Below, piece by piece: positions 37,137 through 49,526 of a stretch of 64,000 nucleotides of DNA. Below the pieces are notes generated by a model that saw only the letters and a program-made list of their open reading frames with translations, did not search any database and was not told the DNA's origin. The stretch's first letter is position 1. Every line of letters begins with the position of its first letter. The position numbers and the translations under genes were made by a program. This stretch comes from Pseudopyrenochaeta lycopersici. Taxonomy: Eukaryota; Ascomycota; Dothideomycetes; Pleosporales; Pseudopyrenochaetaceae. Where the stretch lies: positions 248,001 through 312,000 of the forward strand of contig NHZP01000039.1 in the NCBI GenBank assembly GCA_003313425.1, read 5' to 3'.

Positions 37137-37635
37137 CCTGAAGACACAAGATCCAGTTATAACTAGAATGAAGTAACGTTGCGCATTGGCGCAATATCGT
37201 CAAGACGTGTTGTTTCGTGAGGTGAGTCGAGGCTATTAGAGAAGACGAGGCTACAAGTTCCAGTTGTGAGGTTGACTGCGGCTGAGCTGCAGCTGACTAG
37301 TTTGCCAACCGATGAATACGATATCGGACACCTTGTCCTTCATCCCGGTAAGCTGAATATTGAGAGAGGCTGTAATTCCCTCTTTCCAATATTGCCTAGA
37401 ATTGTCAAAAAGGAAGCGTGAAATCCTATAATCCCTTCAATTTTATGGTGGTAGTTATCAGAAGTAACGTCCACCAAGCATAAACACGATGGGAGCGCTC
37501 GTCGCTGAAGGAGATCCGGTACAAAGTGAACAACAAAATCTCGAAGTGAAAAGGCGGCATAATTCCAAGACATTCTCATACTGCATTGTTATATCGTTTC
37601 GCACAGTGGCATCGTTAGAACCAAGCGGGAAATGA
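37137..37635. other. Intergenic region
   Basis: About 500 bp upstream of the NACHT gene and downstream of the aldo/keto reductase. No gene seen. Confidence 0.4.
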
Positions 37636-38668
37636 TCATTTCGAGCGCTCAATCAAACTCTCGAAGGCATCACTAATTCCATTCCAGTCGTGTCGGTGAG
37701 ATTGCGACCACTGTCGCACTTTAACAATGCCCTCCAAATCTTCACGCATATGTTCAGTCGAAGTAGTTCCGTTCAGAACAACCACTCCAAGGTTCATAAC
37801 CAACGCATAGAGTGTTATGTATTGATCGACGCCTGCTGCCCGAGCCAGCGCAATCACAGGTTTCGACTTAAGGAGAGCAGGATTGCCGGTCAAAGTCCAG
37901 AATGACTGGTACGTGATTCCATGCTCGTTGCAAAATGCGCGAAGCGGTACATCGTACTGCGTTTGAGGGTAGAAGCGGTTTTGAACGACTGACGGCTTGA
38001 TGTTTGAATGCTCGAATATGGCTTCAAGAATAGGGAGAGTGACGTTTGATATTCCGAGAGACCGGATCTGGCTTGGGACATATGATTCAAGTAACTTCCA
38101 GGCTTGGAGTGTCTGCTGAATTGTGGGCAAAGGTGAGTGTAGAAGCAAGCAGTCGACATAAGAGCCTTCTTCTGAATCCTCTTTTGGTCGCAACGTCTTC
38201 AAGGAGGATGCCACTGAGGTATGAACCTGCTCGTCTAGAGGAGCGTCAGGATTGTAGGGCATGTTATTCAAGTCCTGTCCTGCAGGCGTAGTGTACTTTG
38301 TTTGGACCTGAAGTTGATTAGCCTGGAAGTACACAATCCTTGTTCGCGCTCACATAGAGGTCTGATCTTGTCACAACACCCTCGGCGTACGCCTCGCGAA
38401 GCGCCTCACCAACCAGCGCCTCCTGGTAATGCCGTGGCTGTGCTGCAGTATCGACACGACGAAAGCCTTGTGCAATAGCCTCTTTTACCAATTCCTTCGT
38501 TCGGTCCTTTTTCCAGGCAGTACCGTAAATGAAAGCGGGCGCTTCATCGTTGAGGCGTGAGACCTGGCTGCCTGATGCGGAGGCCATGCTGCGGGAGAAC
38601 GGAACTCGCCCAATGCGACCCAAGCCCAACGAGGTAAACAGATGTCGCTGAGGCTTAGCTAATAACAT
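37636..38668 (-). CDS. Aldo/keto reductase
   Basis: Two exons: 38668-38354 and 38307-37636, with a 46-nt intron, giving about 328 aa. The catalytic tetrad is visible: Asp and Tyr in RVDTAAQPRHYQE, Lys just after the splice in VQTKYTTPAG, and His in CLLLHSPLP. The TIM-barrel blocks RSLGISNVTLP and VVQNRFYPQ follow. The N-terminus has an Arg-rich stretch before a second Met (MASASGSQ, near 38587) and could be a mitochondrial presequence or untranslated. NADPH-dependent carbonyl reduction is the family function; the substrate is unknown. It is divergent from FMN1 with only 241 bp between start codons. Confidence 0.88.
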
Positions 38669-38909
38669 AGCGATGCATTTTTTTCTTACATTGACTTCAC
38701 CAAAAAAGAGCTACAACGCAATGACATCCATAGAAAAAGCTGACTAATCCATTACATTGCTCCGTGACGCTTGTTACTCGCCCCACGGTTCCGATCGGAC
38801 CCCTCCATGCCGATTGTCCAGAAAGTTCCGGTGCAATCACGACATTTCGCAGACACCTTCTCTCCACCCAATTCTTCGAAAAGTCCTCTGCACGAAACAA
38901 TCAATCACA
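38669..38909. promoter_or_regulatory. Short divergent promoter, aldo/keto reductase / FMN1
   Basis: Only 241 bp separate two divergent start codons, so the promoters must overlap or share elements. Confidence 0.55.
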
Positions 38910-39675
38910 ATGGGACGTCCAGACGGTCCCCGCGACCCGATCGCCGGCCCTGATACGCCGCAAACACCATTCCCACTGAAACTACGAGGACCAGTCATCA
39001 AAGGCTTCGGACGAGGAAGTAAAGAGGTACACATCCCCTTCTAGTCTTCTCTCCTTGCCAGAAGTCTGTGTGCCAAAGTACTAACCGATCAACCAGCTCG
39101 GCATCCCCACGGCAAACATCCCTCTCTCCGGCCTCAGCATAGGCGGCCACGACGACCTCTCCTCAGGCATCTACTACGGCTGGTGCACACTAGACTCTAC
39201 CTCCATCGCGGCACAAACCACCCCGTCCAGCGTTCCCAGCGCCACAGACGACACATCGGTGCCAGAGCATTCCAAAAACCACGGCGTAGCAGACCTCGAC
39301 TACTCGTCCTCGACACCCTCCGACTCGACTGTTTTCCCAACAGTGCTAAGCATAGGATACAATCCTTACTACAAAAACACACAGCGCTCCATTGAGATCC
39401 ACATCCTGCACAACTTTTCTGCCGACTTCTACGGCGCGACGCTTTCGCTTGTCATACTGGGGTTCATACGGCCCGAGTACGATTATGTGAGCAAGGATGC
39501 GCTGGTGGAGGATATCAGGGAGGATATTAGGGTTGCGCAGCGGAGTTTGGAGCGTGAGGCGTATCGGAAGTGGAGGGAGGATAGCTGGCTGCGAGGGGGC
39601 GAGGATGAGGGAGCGGCGAAGAGCCGGGAAGGCGTGGGGCAGAAGGATGGAGTGGGCATGTCTCAGATGGAGTAG
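38910..39675 (+). CDS. FMN1: Riboflavin kinase
   Basis: Two exons: 38910-39026 and 39097-39675, with a 70-nt intron that contains a clear branch-point-like TACTAAC, giving about 231 aa. The enzyme phosphorylates riboflavin to FMN. The signature [17 protein letters not shown] is assembled across the intron and carries the ATP/Mg-binding Thr-Asn of the PTAN motif. The later block [20 protein letters not shown] contains the catalytic Glu. The middle has a Ser/Thr-rich insert of about 40 residues ([11 protein letters not shown] onward), typical for filamentous fungi. The acidic, Gly-rich tail is not conserved. This is a housekeeping gene. Confidence 0.95.
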
Positions 39676-40291
39676 AAGTCACATGAATAGACCATGTGAA
39701 GGTGAGTGGAGGTTCAGACTACTGAAAAGTAGATGATAGACGGCGTCACGATCGCATAGCGCCACGTTAATCAAAGATTAAGTTTTCAAGTACCTGACGG
39801 CTGATTTGGTATTCCCCATTTTCAATAATTTGCCATGATGGCGCCCTTGTATACGCCCTAAACACCCATTCGCCGCCCCAGCTGCTCAATGCTGGAGAAA
39901 CCCATTAAGGATTACCCTATACCCTTTATCCGGCTACAACATCTCTTCGTGATCTTCCCACGAATCATATGTTCGAATTGAAATGGAACTGCCTCTGACG
40001 GTGTTAGGCTTTCAGCACACACCCACAACACCCAAGTACGGTCGTTGTTAGCTAGCTAGAACGTCTATTGTGTGGAAGCACACTGTCAAAAAGGAAAAGA
40101 AAAGAATACGAAATTGTCCCGTCCATACAGATCCCAAGCCACTTTTACTACCGCCACATTGCCCTACTCGTCACATGTTGCGTGAACAAACCCCCTGTAT
40201 GCGATGTAGTTTATTGATGACGAAAGAAACCTCGGAAGCCCCAAATTCCTGAATGCTGTAGGAAAACGTACAAGCCGAGGTAGATCTGCAG
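39676..40291. other. Convergent intergenic region
   Basis: Lies between the ends of FMN1 and acuK. AT-rich with no coding signal, presumably two 3' UTRs. Confidence 0.4.
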
Positions 40292-42530
40292 TTACTGCAG
40301 GCCTTTGTCGAGTACCGGCATAACCTGTGATCTTCGTTAGTAGTCATCGCATGTGATCGCGGGGTGAAATGCGACTTACACTCATACACACCAATACAGG
40401 CATATCAAAAATATCTCTCTTGATGTGCCACCAAATCATACAGTCCACCATGCCATTCTTGGCACCCAGCCTCTGCATTGCACTCTCACCCTGATGCACA
40501 GCCCCTCCTTCCATTTTAATCAGAGGATCAGGCTTAACATCGGCAGCTGCATTTGCCTTCATTTCTTGGATGCGGTCTACGTCAGCCTTGGTCTGGTAGC
40601 GCAACATATTGACGCGTTGAGATGCATAGCCACGTGGGTCCTGATAGCATAGTTCAGAAAAGTGCTGCAGGAACTCGAGAGCGGATTTGGCATCCATGAG
40701 TTCGATAATGTTTACGTTGAGGGTGCCAGTGTCCGACTCTTGGGCGGTAAGGTTGGGCGTTGTGTTTTGGGTCGATATTTCGCTTTCGTTTGCATCGCGA
40801 TTTGCGCCCAGGTTAACATTGGCATTTGGCTCTTGGCCGAGAAGAACCTCTCGCTTCCATCCAGTAAGTATGGTGAACTCCTTGTTGATCCCAATGACCT
40901 CTCCTGAGCGACGGCAAATCAAGAACGGGGTGCCTACTTCGGCAAAGTGCTCCTGGAGAGTCATCAGATTACGTTGCAGGCCCATTTCTTGATGGATCAA
41001 GTCATCTGTGTTTAGCTCCTCGCGAACCTGTAACAGCACTGGCCGGTAGTTTTGGAGGTATTCTTGGGCTTTGGCGACCCATGGTCGTGAGTACTTTTTG
41101 TTGATCAGTTGGTAAAGCCTGTGATAGCCCTTTACGTAGTCATATGGCTTAGTGATGCCTTGATAGATACTCTTAGTATCACGCTGGCGTTTGCGAACGC
41201 CATTCGAGTGTATGGGTTGCAACGCTGTAGTGGGAGGCCTGTTCTCTTGTTGCGATCGGCTCATTGCCGGCGAACGCTGGGCATGTGTGCGATTCGAGTG
41301 AGCAAAGAATGCAGCAGACGCGAGCGGGTTATCATTCTCGAATGCAGACGCATCTGTTGACGCAGGACTAGCAGTTGAATGGCTAGCTGGCCCTTGACCT
41401 ATTGCGAACGCATGAGGGCCATTGAGACTATCATTTCGATGACTGCCATGGTCCATATATACAGTAGCTGGGGTGTTATTGGGCGTCTGGACCTGCATGC
41501 TCCCCTGGCGAGAGTTTGAATCTTGCCACTCGCCTGCTGGAAGCCCATTCGGGCCAAAGGACATGGCTGCACCCGGATTGGATTGATCTGCATAGCTCAC
41601 TGGCATTGGTTGATTATATATGCCAGCAGCTTGGTTCATAGGATTCATCAAGCTATTATCGTGAGCCTGCTCAGCAGCGCCAGATGACATATGGCCGAGC
41701 ATTCCGAATTCAAGAGCGCCATAGTGATTGCCAAAATTCAGACTCGAAATGTCGAAGTTGAACAATGCTGGATCGCTCGGATCGAAAAGTGGGCCAAACT
41801 GGGGCATCTGTCCAGGTTGACCCTGGGCCATGGTGCTGCTCGGCGCATTTGGAACCGAGCCATGGTGGGCTTGGCTGAACGAGGGCGATATTGGAGATTG
41901 CTGGTTGTTGAATGTTCGGCCATCCTGGCTCACTGGTAGAGAGCCTGGTATTGGGTTAGGAGTGTAGTAGGAGGTTGGAGAAGCCTGGGTGTAAAGGTTC
42001 GCTTGTGGAGCTACTGGAGTCGTTTGTGTATCCTGGTTAGGAATTGGCGTGGGTCGGTTACCATTCATGTAGGGATAGTGGCCGCCTACACCTGGCATGA
42101 GAGCACCATCTGGAGCATCATGGAGGTACTTTGCTTTCTTGCGAACGCCATCCATGCAGTGGTCTTGGAGGCCACGCTTGATGCAGCGATTGCATGGTCT
42201 CTCGTCGCCTGGGGTTTGCTATTAGTATCTTCTGCTCAATTGCTTGCTCATCATGCTGCAACTGGAATGCCACAGTCATTCATGAAGGGCGAGCAAAAGA
42301 AGCTACTCACCACAAGTCAGATGGGCTCTCTGGCAGGCAAAACATGCCCTCCGCGCCTTCTTCCTTCGTGGCCTCAGAGGGTCTTTTAGATTTGAATCGG
42401 GGTTGCCGTTGGCCGTCTTCTGCGAGGGCGAGCCATCGTGTTGGGGGTCGGTTGCTTGTTCGGCAGCCATGTCGTCGTCCAGATCTCCACTGTATTCCGG
42501 CGAGGGAGTTGCATCCTCGGGGGAAGACAT
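40292..42530 (-). CDS. acuK: Transcription activator of gluconeogenesis acuK/ERT1
   Basis: Three exons: 42530-42311, 42208-40380 and 40324-40292 (33 nt, ending MPVLDKGLQ), giving about 693 aa. The Zn2Cys6 cluster is split by the first intron ([15 protein letters not shown] joined to [17 protein letters not shown]) and is followed by [15 protein letters not shown], diagnostic for AcuK/Ert1. A long Gln/Asn/Pro-rich middle leads to the conserved block [20 protein letters not shown] and a PAS-like domain ([20 protein letters not shown]). AcuK and AcuM activate gluconeogenic genes such as PEP carboxykinase and fructose-1,6-bisphosphatase when carbon enters via the TCA cycle. The start is set at the Met of [10 protein letters not shown]; an in-frame upstream Met at 42569 is possible. 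Confidence 0.93.
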
Positions 42531-44266
42531 GATATCCCCTCTGCGATGCGCAGGCACTCGGCCACGCACGGACTGCTGCTGTGGACTGGTATAGGTGCTG
42601 GAGAAGCAGGGCTAGCGCTGCGCAATGCCGTCAATGGTACTCGTGGGAAGGACCCAGCAAAACGGTGCGGCCAATGTGTCGCGAGCGCACGAGAGGCGGC
42701 GTTCCAGCTATGTGTTTAGGGAGTGCGATCACCATGCGTTGGCTGGTCGAACGGGTGCTGCTGTGGCACTCTGACAGCTGCTATGGCGGAGGCGCTAACG
42801 ACCGAGAGAGAGTGAAGAGCACTCAATCCGGCGGGCAGGTATGGGACAGAGCTGTTGTGGTACGGGGCCGGGGTCCATGCAGTTGAGGGAGCGTTCCAGG
42901 AGCACACAGAATCATGTTTGATAGCCAGATGCTACCGAGCCGCGCTGCCCATGCTGCTGGAGTCGAGCTGGGATGGTGCGAGGTCGCCGGGGGTGCCGCG
43001 CCCGCGGGCAGCAGAGGCAGTGACGGCTGGGGCGTCGTCGCTGTGAGTAAGGAAGCAGCAACGCAGTAGGGCGACGTTGTGGGACGGCGCCTGGAGGGCT
43101 GTGTTGATCACGGCCGGCAAGCTGGAAGGCGCGGTCGTCCTCCGGGGAAGCGGCGCCAAGGCGGTGGAGGGGCCGGCTGCAGTCGCCGCGCTCGAGGCAG
43201 AGCGGCAGACTGTGTGCAATTGATGCTGGGGGCACTCGCGACGTTGGGGTGCTGCTCGTGTGGTGTCCTTGGGCTCGTCGATGATGCGCGCAACTGCGAT
43301 CCCCCGCAATTGGCCGTCGAGGTTTGCTCTATGGTGCGGACCCACCCAGGCTACCTCGGTCCCTGTCGGCCGGTATGCCGCTGTCGCTTGGCCAGCCCAC
43401 TAGCGAACCACCAACCGCCCAGCTGCCACTCACACGCCGCCGTCTTGAGTAGTGCGCGTTCTGCCAGCCCGCTCTTCGGCCATGACGAGCTCTTTGCTGA
43501 CCGATTGAGGCCTGACAGCTGCGAGTCTCGAACTAGGGGCCCTGTAGAGTACCCATGGGAAATCTATTCCTACTTGGTCCGCCTTGTCCATCCCCCCTCG
43601 CACTTCCATTTCTCCATCTCAGGCCACACAGCGCATGCCCAAAAAGCAAGCAGCCGCAATTCTACATGTGCCTCGCTCGGCTACAGGGCATGCATGCACC
43701 CGTGGCCTCGCTGGTCTTGGCGGCTTCCCCTCAATGGCCCGTCGCGTTCTCATTGAACGCCCTGTGCTACCAGCTATCACCATTCCCATCGCGCTCGTCT
43801 ACGCTTCGCGAGCTCTGTGTGCCCTCGATTGTTTCGTCAACCGTGCCTCTGGCTTACCGCCCACGTTCCCCTGCGCGAGGGCGCACCTCCCTCGCCAAAA
43901 CCGTACCAAGACCGCATTCACTCTGTCACATTGTGCTCGCAATCCCTTGAGCTGGCGTGGCCGCCCTCGTGGCGCTGGCCCTTCGTTGCACAAAGGCCCA
44001 GCCAGCGTGCTTCAGGTTGTCTCACGTAGGGGAGCAAAATCCTTGATTCAATAAAAATGATGCCATGCCAATGCTGTGTTACTTCTCTATTATTAGTAGC
44101 TTTCCACTCAAGTCCGCCACATGCTCTTGTGTCCATCCCACGCCTGCCTATGCCGATGCATATCGACTCTTACCCCTGAGCCGCTTGCCATATCGAAAGA
44201 ACAGAATTGGGAATCTGCGATATCATGCGTTAGTGACCCCCCCGTAACCACTCCGCTGGGATGCTC
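42531..44266. promoter_or_regulatory. Long GC-rich upstream region of acuK
   Basis: About 1.7 kb without a supported gene. The part nearest acuK is unusually GC-rich with overlapping frames on both strands that have no domain. It is a candidate for a long promoter and 5' leader, possibly with upstream frames. The far end (about 44.1-44.27 kb) is the 3' flank of the DHA1 gene. Confidence 0.45.
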
Positions 44267-46871
44267 TTACGGCGCCATTGCTAGTGCTAGAAATGCAAGT
44301 ACTGTTGTTGCCCACTGGTAACCGAGATCTTTTTCCAAATCAGTGACCGCTCTTTCATCAATAATCCACCGTCTCAAAGACTTACTGTTGTACATCTGGA
44401 CACCAAACAGTGGGAATGCCGCAGCAAAGTACGACCGCGCGAAGCTGTTGGCCGCAAGTGCCGATGCAGCATATACAGGGTACTGTTCGGCGAGGTTATC
44501 AAATGATCCCACGAGCCCAGTCCGATGTCGGTTGTTGGACTTACGGCCTCAACAAGAAACGTGAATACTCCTGAGTACACCCAAATCACTCTACGTCACA
44601 GAAAGCGGTCAGCCATCAGTCCATCCATGACACTTGCAGCGTTTGAGAAGGGGGGCCTAACGAACCCAATGCCAAAGATGCCTGAGAAGATTATTGGAAC
44701 TGCAGTGTCATGGTTAGTTGTTATCATTGCAACTTGACAATATGCAGGATACTGTCGTACCTATCCAGTGAACCTGCAAAGACCAGGATGTTAGCCGCGG
44801 AATCTGCAATGAATTCAACAAAGATCGTAGACTCACAGAAGAATACGTGGTCCACCCAAACCCTGCATACACAAATTAGAGGGATTCCAAATGTCAAGGA
44901 TGAGCACCTGCTTACCAAAAAGTGAAATTGGAACGACCCAAGCGCCGAGTATCGTTGATGGAAGTCGAAACTCCGGTTCCGAGCCACCAGGCTCTCCCCC
45001 TTGCTCCTCGCGTTGCCGCACGAGCCGACCGTATATCTTTCTCCAGATCGGATCGGTAGAGACGCCGGTGATCATGCCAACAAAGAGGCCCAAGAATGCA
45101 AGACCGGTTTGAGAGACGCTGAAACCATGATTGTTCTGGACTAGAATTGCAGAGATGAAGTCAGTGTATGTTTCACTTGCAATTCGCACTTGAACGCCAC
45201 TTACAAACAAGGGGAAATGCGCCAAAGAACAGATACAGGATCCCCAAAAGAATTGCAGACAAGATGCAGAGGTTCAGGCACTGTGGCACAACAGTCAGTC
45301 CACCAATCATTTCCCTGCTGGACGTAGAGACCCACCATTGGCTCAAAGAAAAGCAATTGAAACGGCCTAATACATGACCAGAGAACGGTTTTAGTGATTG
45401 ACCTGTCCAGCTTCTCAATCGGAGCGATCCATTCTTGGTTGCCCGTTTCTTTTCGCAGTTGAATCGCTTTTCTGCGAAGAAGAACGGGGTGGTACGTTTC
45501 AGGCACGAACATGACGATCAGGAAAAGCTGAAGGGCTAGCATTAGTCTCTGGTACACATCGTGTGCGTCACCACCTTACCTGGACAGCCGACCAGATGAC
45601 GAGTACGTAGAAGCACCTATTTTGAAGTCAGTACACCGCTTGTTGCTGTGGCAAGTAATGATGTTATTCAGGGTAGGGCGAATACGAAGGCTGGAGAAAG
45701 GGAGTGGCAGTACGACCAAGATGATTAGATCCGCAGGAGCCGTCGTGCGATGCAGGGCTGTGGGTCTCTTGATAAGCACTTACCATCTCCACGTAGTATT
45801 CTCCACGATGAATCCTGCTACGAGCGGTCCAACCTCTGGCCCGACAAATGGGCTCGCAGTGTACACCATCATGGGCGCCGAGAGTTCCTATTTGTGTTAG
45901 CATGTAGTAATCTATTAGATTAGCTGTCACTGACGTGTTTTCCAAACATGTCCCCTACCGTGCCTCCAGCGACACTGAGGAAGGCTGAGCCTGCAAGGCC
46001 ATCCAAAAACCGAGCCACTAACATGGTCTGCATATTCTGAGCAACCGCACATGGGATCATCCAAATCAGGAAAAAACTGAACGAGCAGATGTAAATGGGT
46101 CTTCGACCATAGAACTAGCTCAGGTGAGAAAATTGCCGTGCGGGGACTAGTCTGCAGCGCCGGGGCAGCAGGAATTACGCACCTCAGAAAGAGGACTGAG
46201 GATCATAGGCCCTGTTCCCATTCCGGCAACGAAGAGCGACAGCCCAAGCGTGCATACGAGCCGTGATGACCCGAACTCGGGACCTAGCTGACCATACGTC
46301 AACGTATATAGCGACGAAGTGCAAGTCCTATTTCATCAAATATTAGTTTGTGCACCAGCCTATTCAATGAGGACCAGCGAACTACGTACACGCAGAGTGA
46401 ACTAGCGGCGCAAATGAAGACGATAGCCCAGCGCCGAAGCTTGGTCATGCTGTGGGGATTTAATGGATCAGCATCGCCATCCCAGGTGACAAGATATGGC
46501 TCTTCGGTCACAATCCCGGACTTGGACTTGTTCGGTCGGTGGTCATTTGGATCGGCATCGAAGCATGTGTAACCATCGCCCCCTGCTCTTGAGTGGTGCG
46601 ATCTGACAGTCTTCAGACTTCTATCATCATGTGAAAGTCTGCGCTGGCTCCTTTCTTTTGTGATCGGTTCGACCTCTTCCTCCCGCGGTACAGTGTATTC
46701 AGTCCCATCTAGCCCAATTGCTTTCTCTTCATCAATATCCATTGCAGATTCTTGTTTCTTCTCGTAGTCGCTTGATCCGCTTCCTTCCTGTGCTTCGCGT
46801 GTTGAGTCCATGCTCAACCTATTTGACGTATTCATCGTTTCTTCGTTCCCATAGGCCCTTCTGAAGGCCAA
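44267..46871 (-). CDS. MFS multidrug/polyamine efflux permease (DHA1 family)
   Basis: About 570 aa in roughly 14 exons. Approximate exons: 46871-46390, 46327-46183, 46114-45935, 45887-45784, 45616-45580, 45527-45337, 45280-45205, 45140-44916, 44862-44837, 44773-44761, 44699-44666, 44590-44545, 44482-44386 and 44328-44267. A hydrophilic N-terminus of about 150 residues precedes helix 1. Typical fungal DHA1 blocks are YLVTWDGDADPLNPHSMTK, MILSPLSEFYGRRPIYICSF, SPFVGPEVGPLVAGFI, VPETYHPVLLRRKA and YPVYAASALAANSFARSYF. A 13-nt exon (GTTCACTGGATAG, coding VHWI) is needed for a good frame. The protein ends at LALAMAP, about ten residues before the usual end. It likely exports drugs or polyamines from the plasma membrane. 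Confidence 0.82.
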
Positions 46872-49526
46872 CGCTATCTCTTCAAAGTCCTTCTGAATAC
46901 TTGAGGACTTTTCGCGAGACAGTTGACGTTTGTTTAGAATTTGTTCCGCCTTAGGGCTAAACTAGTATCCACTCGGGTATAACGCGCTAGTTCCTCCTTA
47001 TTCCCCTGCGATGACAAAACGGCTGATGAGTAAAGCAGAAATCCTGTTGTGGATTGCGAAATGTTCTAGAGGCTCATGGCGACAAGTCGCATGACGGATG
47101 AAGCCGTCATGGGCGGGTCGCGCAAGCCTATTAAGGCCCATGGCGGTCGTAGACCTTATCCCTAGAGCCTTTCTCAAGCAACGAATGGCGAAGTGGGGTG
47201 TCGCTTCGCGAACTTGAAGGCGCCGCCTTTCCAAGGATGATGGGCTGCGTCATTCGGCTCGTGAATCGGCCAAGGCACTTCAGTCGAACGAAGGGCCGGC
47301 ACGGTGCCATTTCATGCTGCGACTTAGCATACTGCAAACGCCTCTGAAAACACACTGGCATTCTCGCGCCTTTCTATCGCGCCTGGCCTGTATTACAGAA
47401 GAGCTCCGAGCCGTGTTTGGATGCCGCGATCAACTGTGGAAGCAACCGTTGGCAGAACTCCAAATTGGCAAGTCTTTCCGTTAGGATAAGCTTTCCGCGA
47501 ACTCAGCCGGCTCAACTTTCCTCAGCCTCATCCTTCTGCACGGACGTTGGGATAAACATTTACACGGGCACGGTGCTATGAAAGGGTAATGATGCTGTGC
47601 GGCAGAGCTGTATAGAGCTTCGGGCAGGTGAGATCGCAGAAAGTACCTGCAGGAAAACAGTTCGCTGTCACCATGGCATGTATGGACAATGTAATCGTTC
47701 GCATCGAGCCTGTCCTGTCATTCTATCATCCGACCTCGCAAGCCCTCTGATACCAGAGACATTTGCAACCCTAGTGTCTCTTACAACTTATCTACACTGG
47801 TGCGACAGCCCAACACAGGACCGTTGGTTTGGTGTCGGCCGTGCCTGGCCGCTGCAACGACAACGGCGACACGTGGGCAACGCACAATGACTGACATTAG
47901 CCTCCGTCGTGCTGATATTGCTTCTTCAAGTTGCAATTGGCGAACGCCTGTGTGCACAAAACGACCAGCGAATCAGCCTCACGGGAGATGGCGGATGCAG
48001 CCTCGTCTGAATTCAATTGTGGAGGCGTGTTTGGCAATAGCAATGCGCTTTATGAGCAAGGTTCTTCGCGAAACATTGTAAGGGGTTCGCTTAGTGAAAT
48101 CTGTTTGTACGAAACTCGAAATATTATCGCGAACATGCGACTGACAATTAACAAACAACACGAACGGGTACTGCCATTAGTATGTTTTGCACAGAACCGA
48201 TTGTTGCGCCACCATTTACATAGTCAAGCTCATTTGCTCCTGCAATATTCTCTCAACATACTCTGACTAAATACGCAAGCACTTCAATATGCTATATACG
48301 AGGCCCATCTCTGGCTCTAATCGCCATTCTCGTCTGCAACATCATTTTTCCAGAGCATACCGACGAACAACTTCTCCATAGCGCTCATCAGCGGCATGCG
48401 CAGCCTCTGGAATGAGGGACGCACCTGGGGTCTGATTCAAGACAAGCTAGTATCGATATTGGAGAAATGAGAATGACGTGCCAGCAACCCAAACTCACCC
48501 GATCCGCCGCCGAAAATGGTCCACCACGATCAGTGAGAGGGTGCTGCCATTTATGATAACTAATTATTTAGTATGCGTACGAGCATCTGTCCTAGAAAGC
48601 GGAACACATAGCTATATGAACGGGTGGTTGTGATTTCAAAACGTCAAAGTCTCCCAAGGCCGACTTGAAAATGCTCTCTGCAACACGGAATTATGTTGTA
48701 AGATTTAACACGCACGTCTTCTACGATACATTTCATTAACTCGAATGTTAGGCAATTTAAGTCTGAATTCGCCGATAGCATCGGGCAAAGCTCCGAGATG
48801 CTAAGACGAACGAATAGGAATGATCATAAAGCAACCGTACTCGTATTTCAGCACACCTAGTGTCCTTCTCAAGGCCCGCCTTGAGAAGAGGCCGATATTG
48901 AACCCGCCACAAGATCGTCCGGTTGAAATTACTCGAAATGACAATCGTATTGCTGAGGAGCTCAATGGGGGAATAATTACACTTGGCTTCATGAAGCGGC
49001 TGCCTGAGGCGAAACGCGATTGGGAGATGAAGTACTTGTCAAGTAAGCATGTACAATTAGGACAGATCAGAATAGTTCACTATTGCGCACAGACTTAATG
49101 TATTCGCTTGTGGAGAGGCTGTCGTAGTGGGCACAGCTAGTCCGCATATGAACATTGTGACATCACAATGCCTCCAAATTAGGCACATTTACAACACATG
49201 CATTTCCCATGGTAATAATCAATCGACAGAATAGGACTCAGTAAGGCTATTGCTCGACACGGACGTCAAGCTAAGCAATAACACTCGAAACACGCGCTAA
49301 CTACAGATGGCAACTGCGAAGGCCCAACGGAAGGGTAATACTCCGAGACGGGTGGAACAATTGTAACCTTTCATATTGTGTTCCCCGCAAATCTAAATTC
49401 ATAGTGTTATTACAGTTATGCGCCAACTAAGTCGAAACGCACTGCTCGTTGGGGATACCATATAATCGAGAGCGATCGTTAGTCTATCAGAGTATCGACA
49501 AGTAATTTCCCCACTCAATACTCCAG
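46872..49526. other. Large gene-poor region
   Basis: About 2.65 kb with no supported gene. A plus-strand frame at 48820-49098 (92 codons) reads fairly protein-like (around EITRNDNRIAEELNGGII) but matches nothing I know and may be a relic. A perfect 10-bp inverted repeat is listed separately. The end near 49.45 kb holds a TATA-like CATATAAT ahead of the GH43 gene. Confidence 0.4.
48865..48888. repeat. Perfect inverted repeat, 10-bp arms
   Basis: CTTCTCAAGG and CCTTGAGAAG flank a 4-nt spacer (CCCG), able to form a short hairpin. It lies within an unassigned open frame. No flanking terminator or transposon feature was seen. Confidence 0.5.

Noticed and set aside
42912..43756. Several overlapping frames of 100-225 codons on both strands
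   Set aside because: GC-rich shadows in all frames with no domain, signal peptide or splice logic; reported only as upstream region of acuK.
48820..49098. 92-codon plus-strand frame that reads fairly protein-like
   Set aside because: No recognised family, no flanking exons, and it contains the 10-bp inverted repeat; could be a relic but cannot be supported as a gene.
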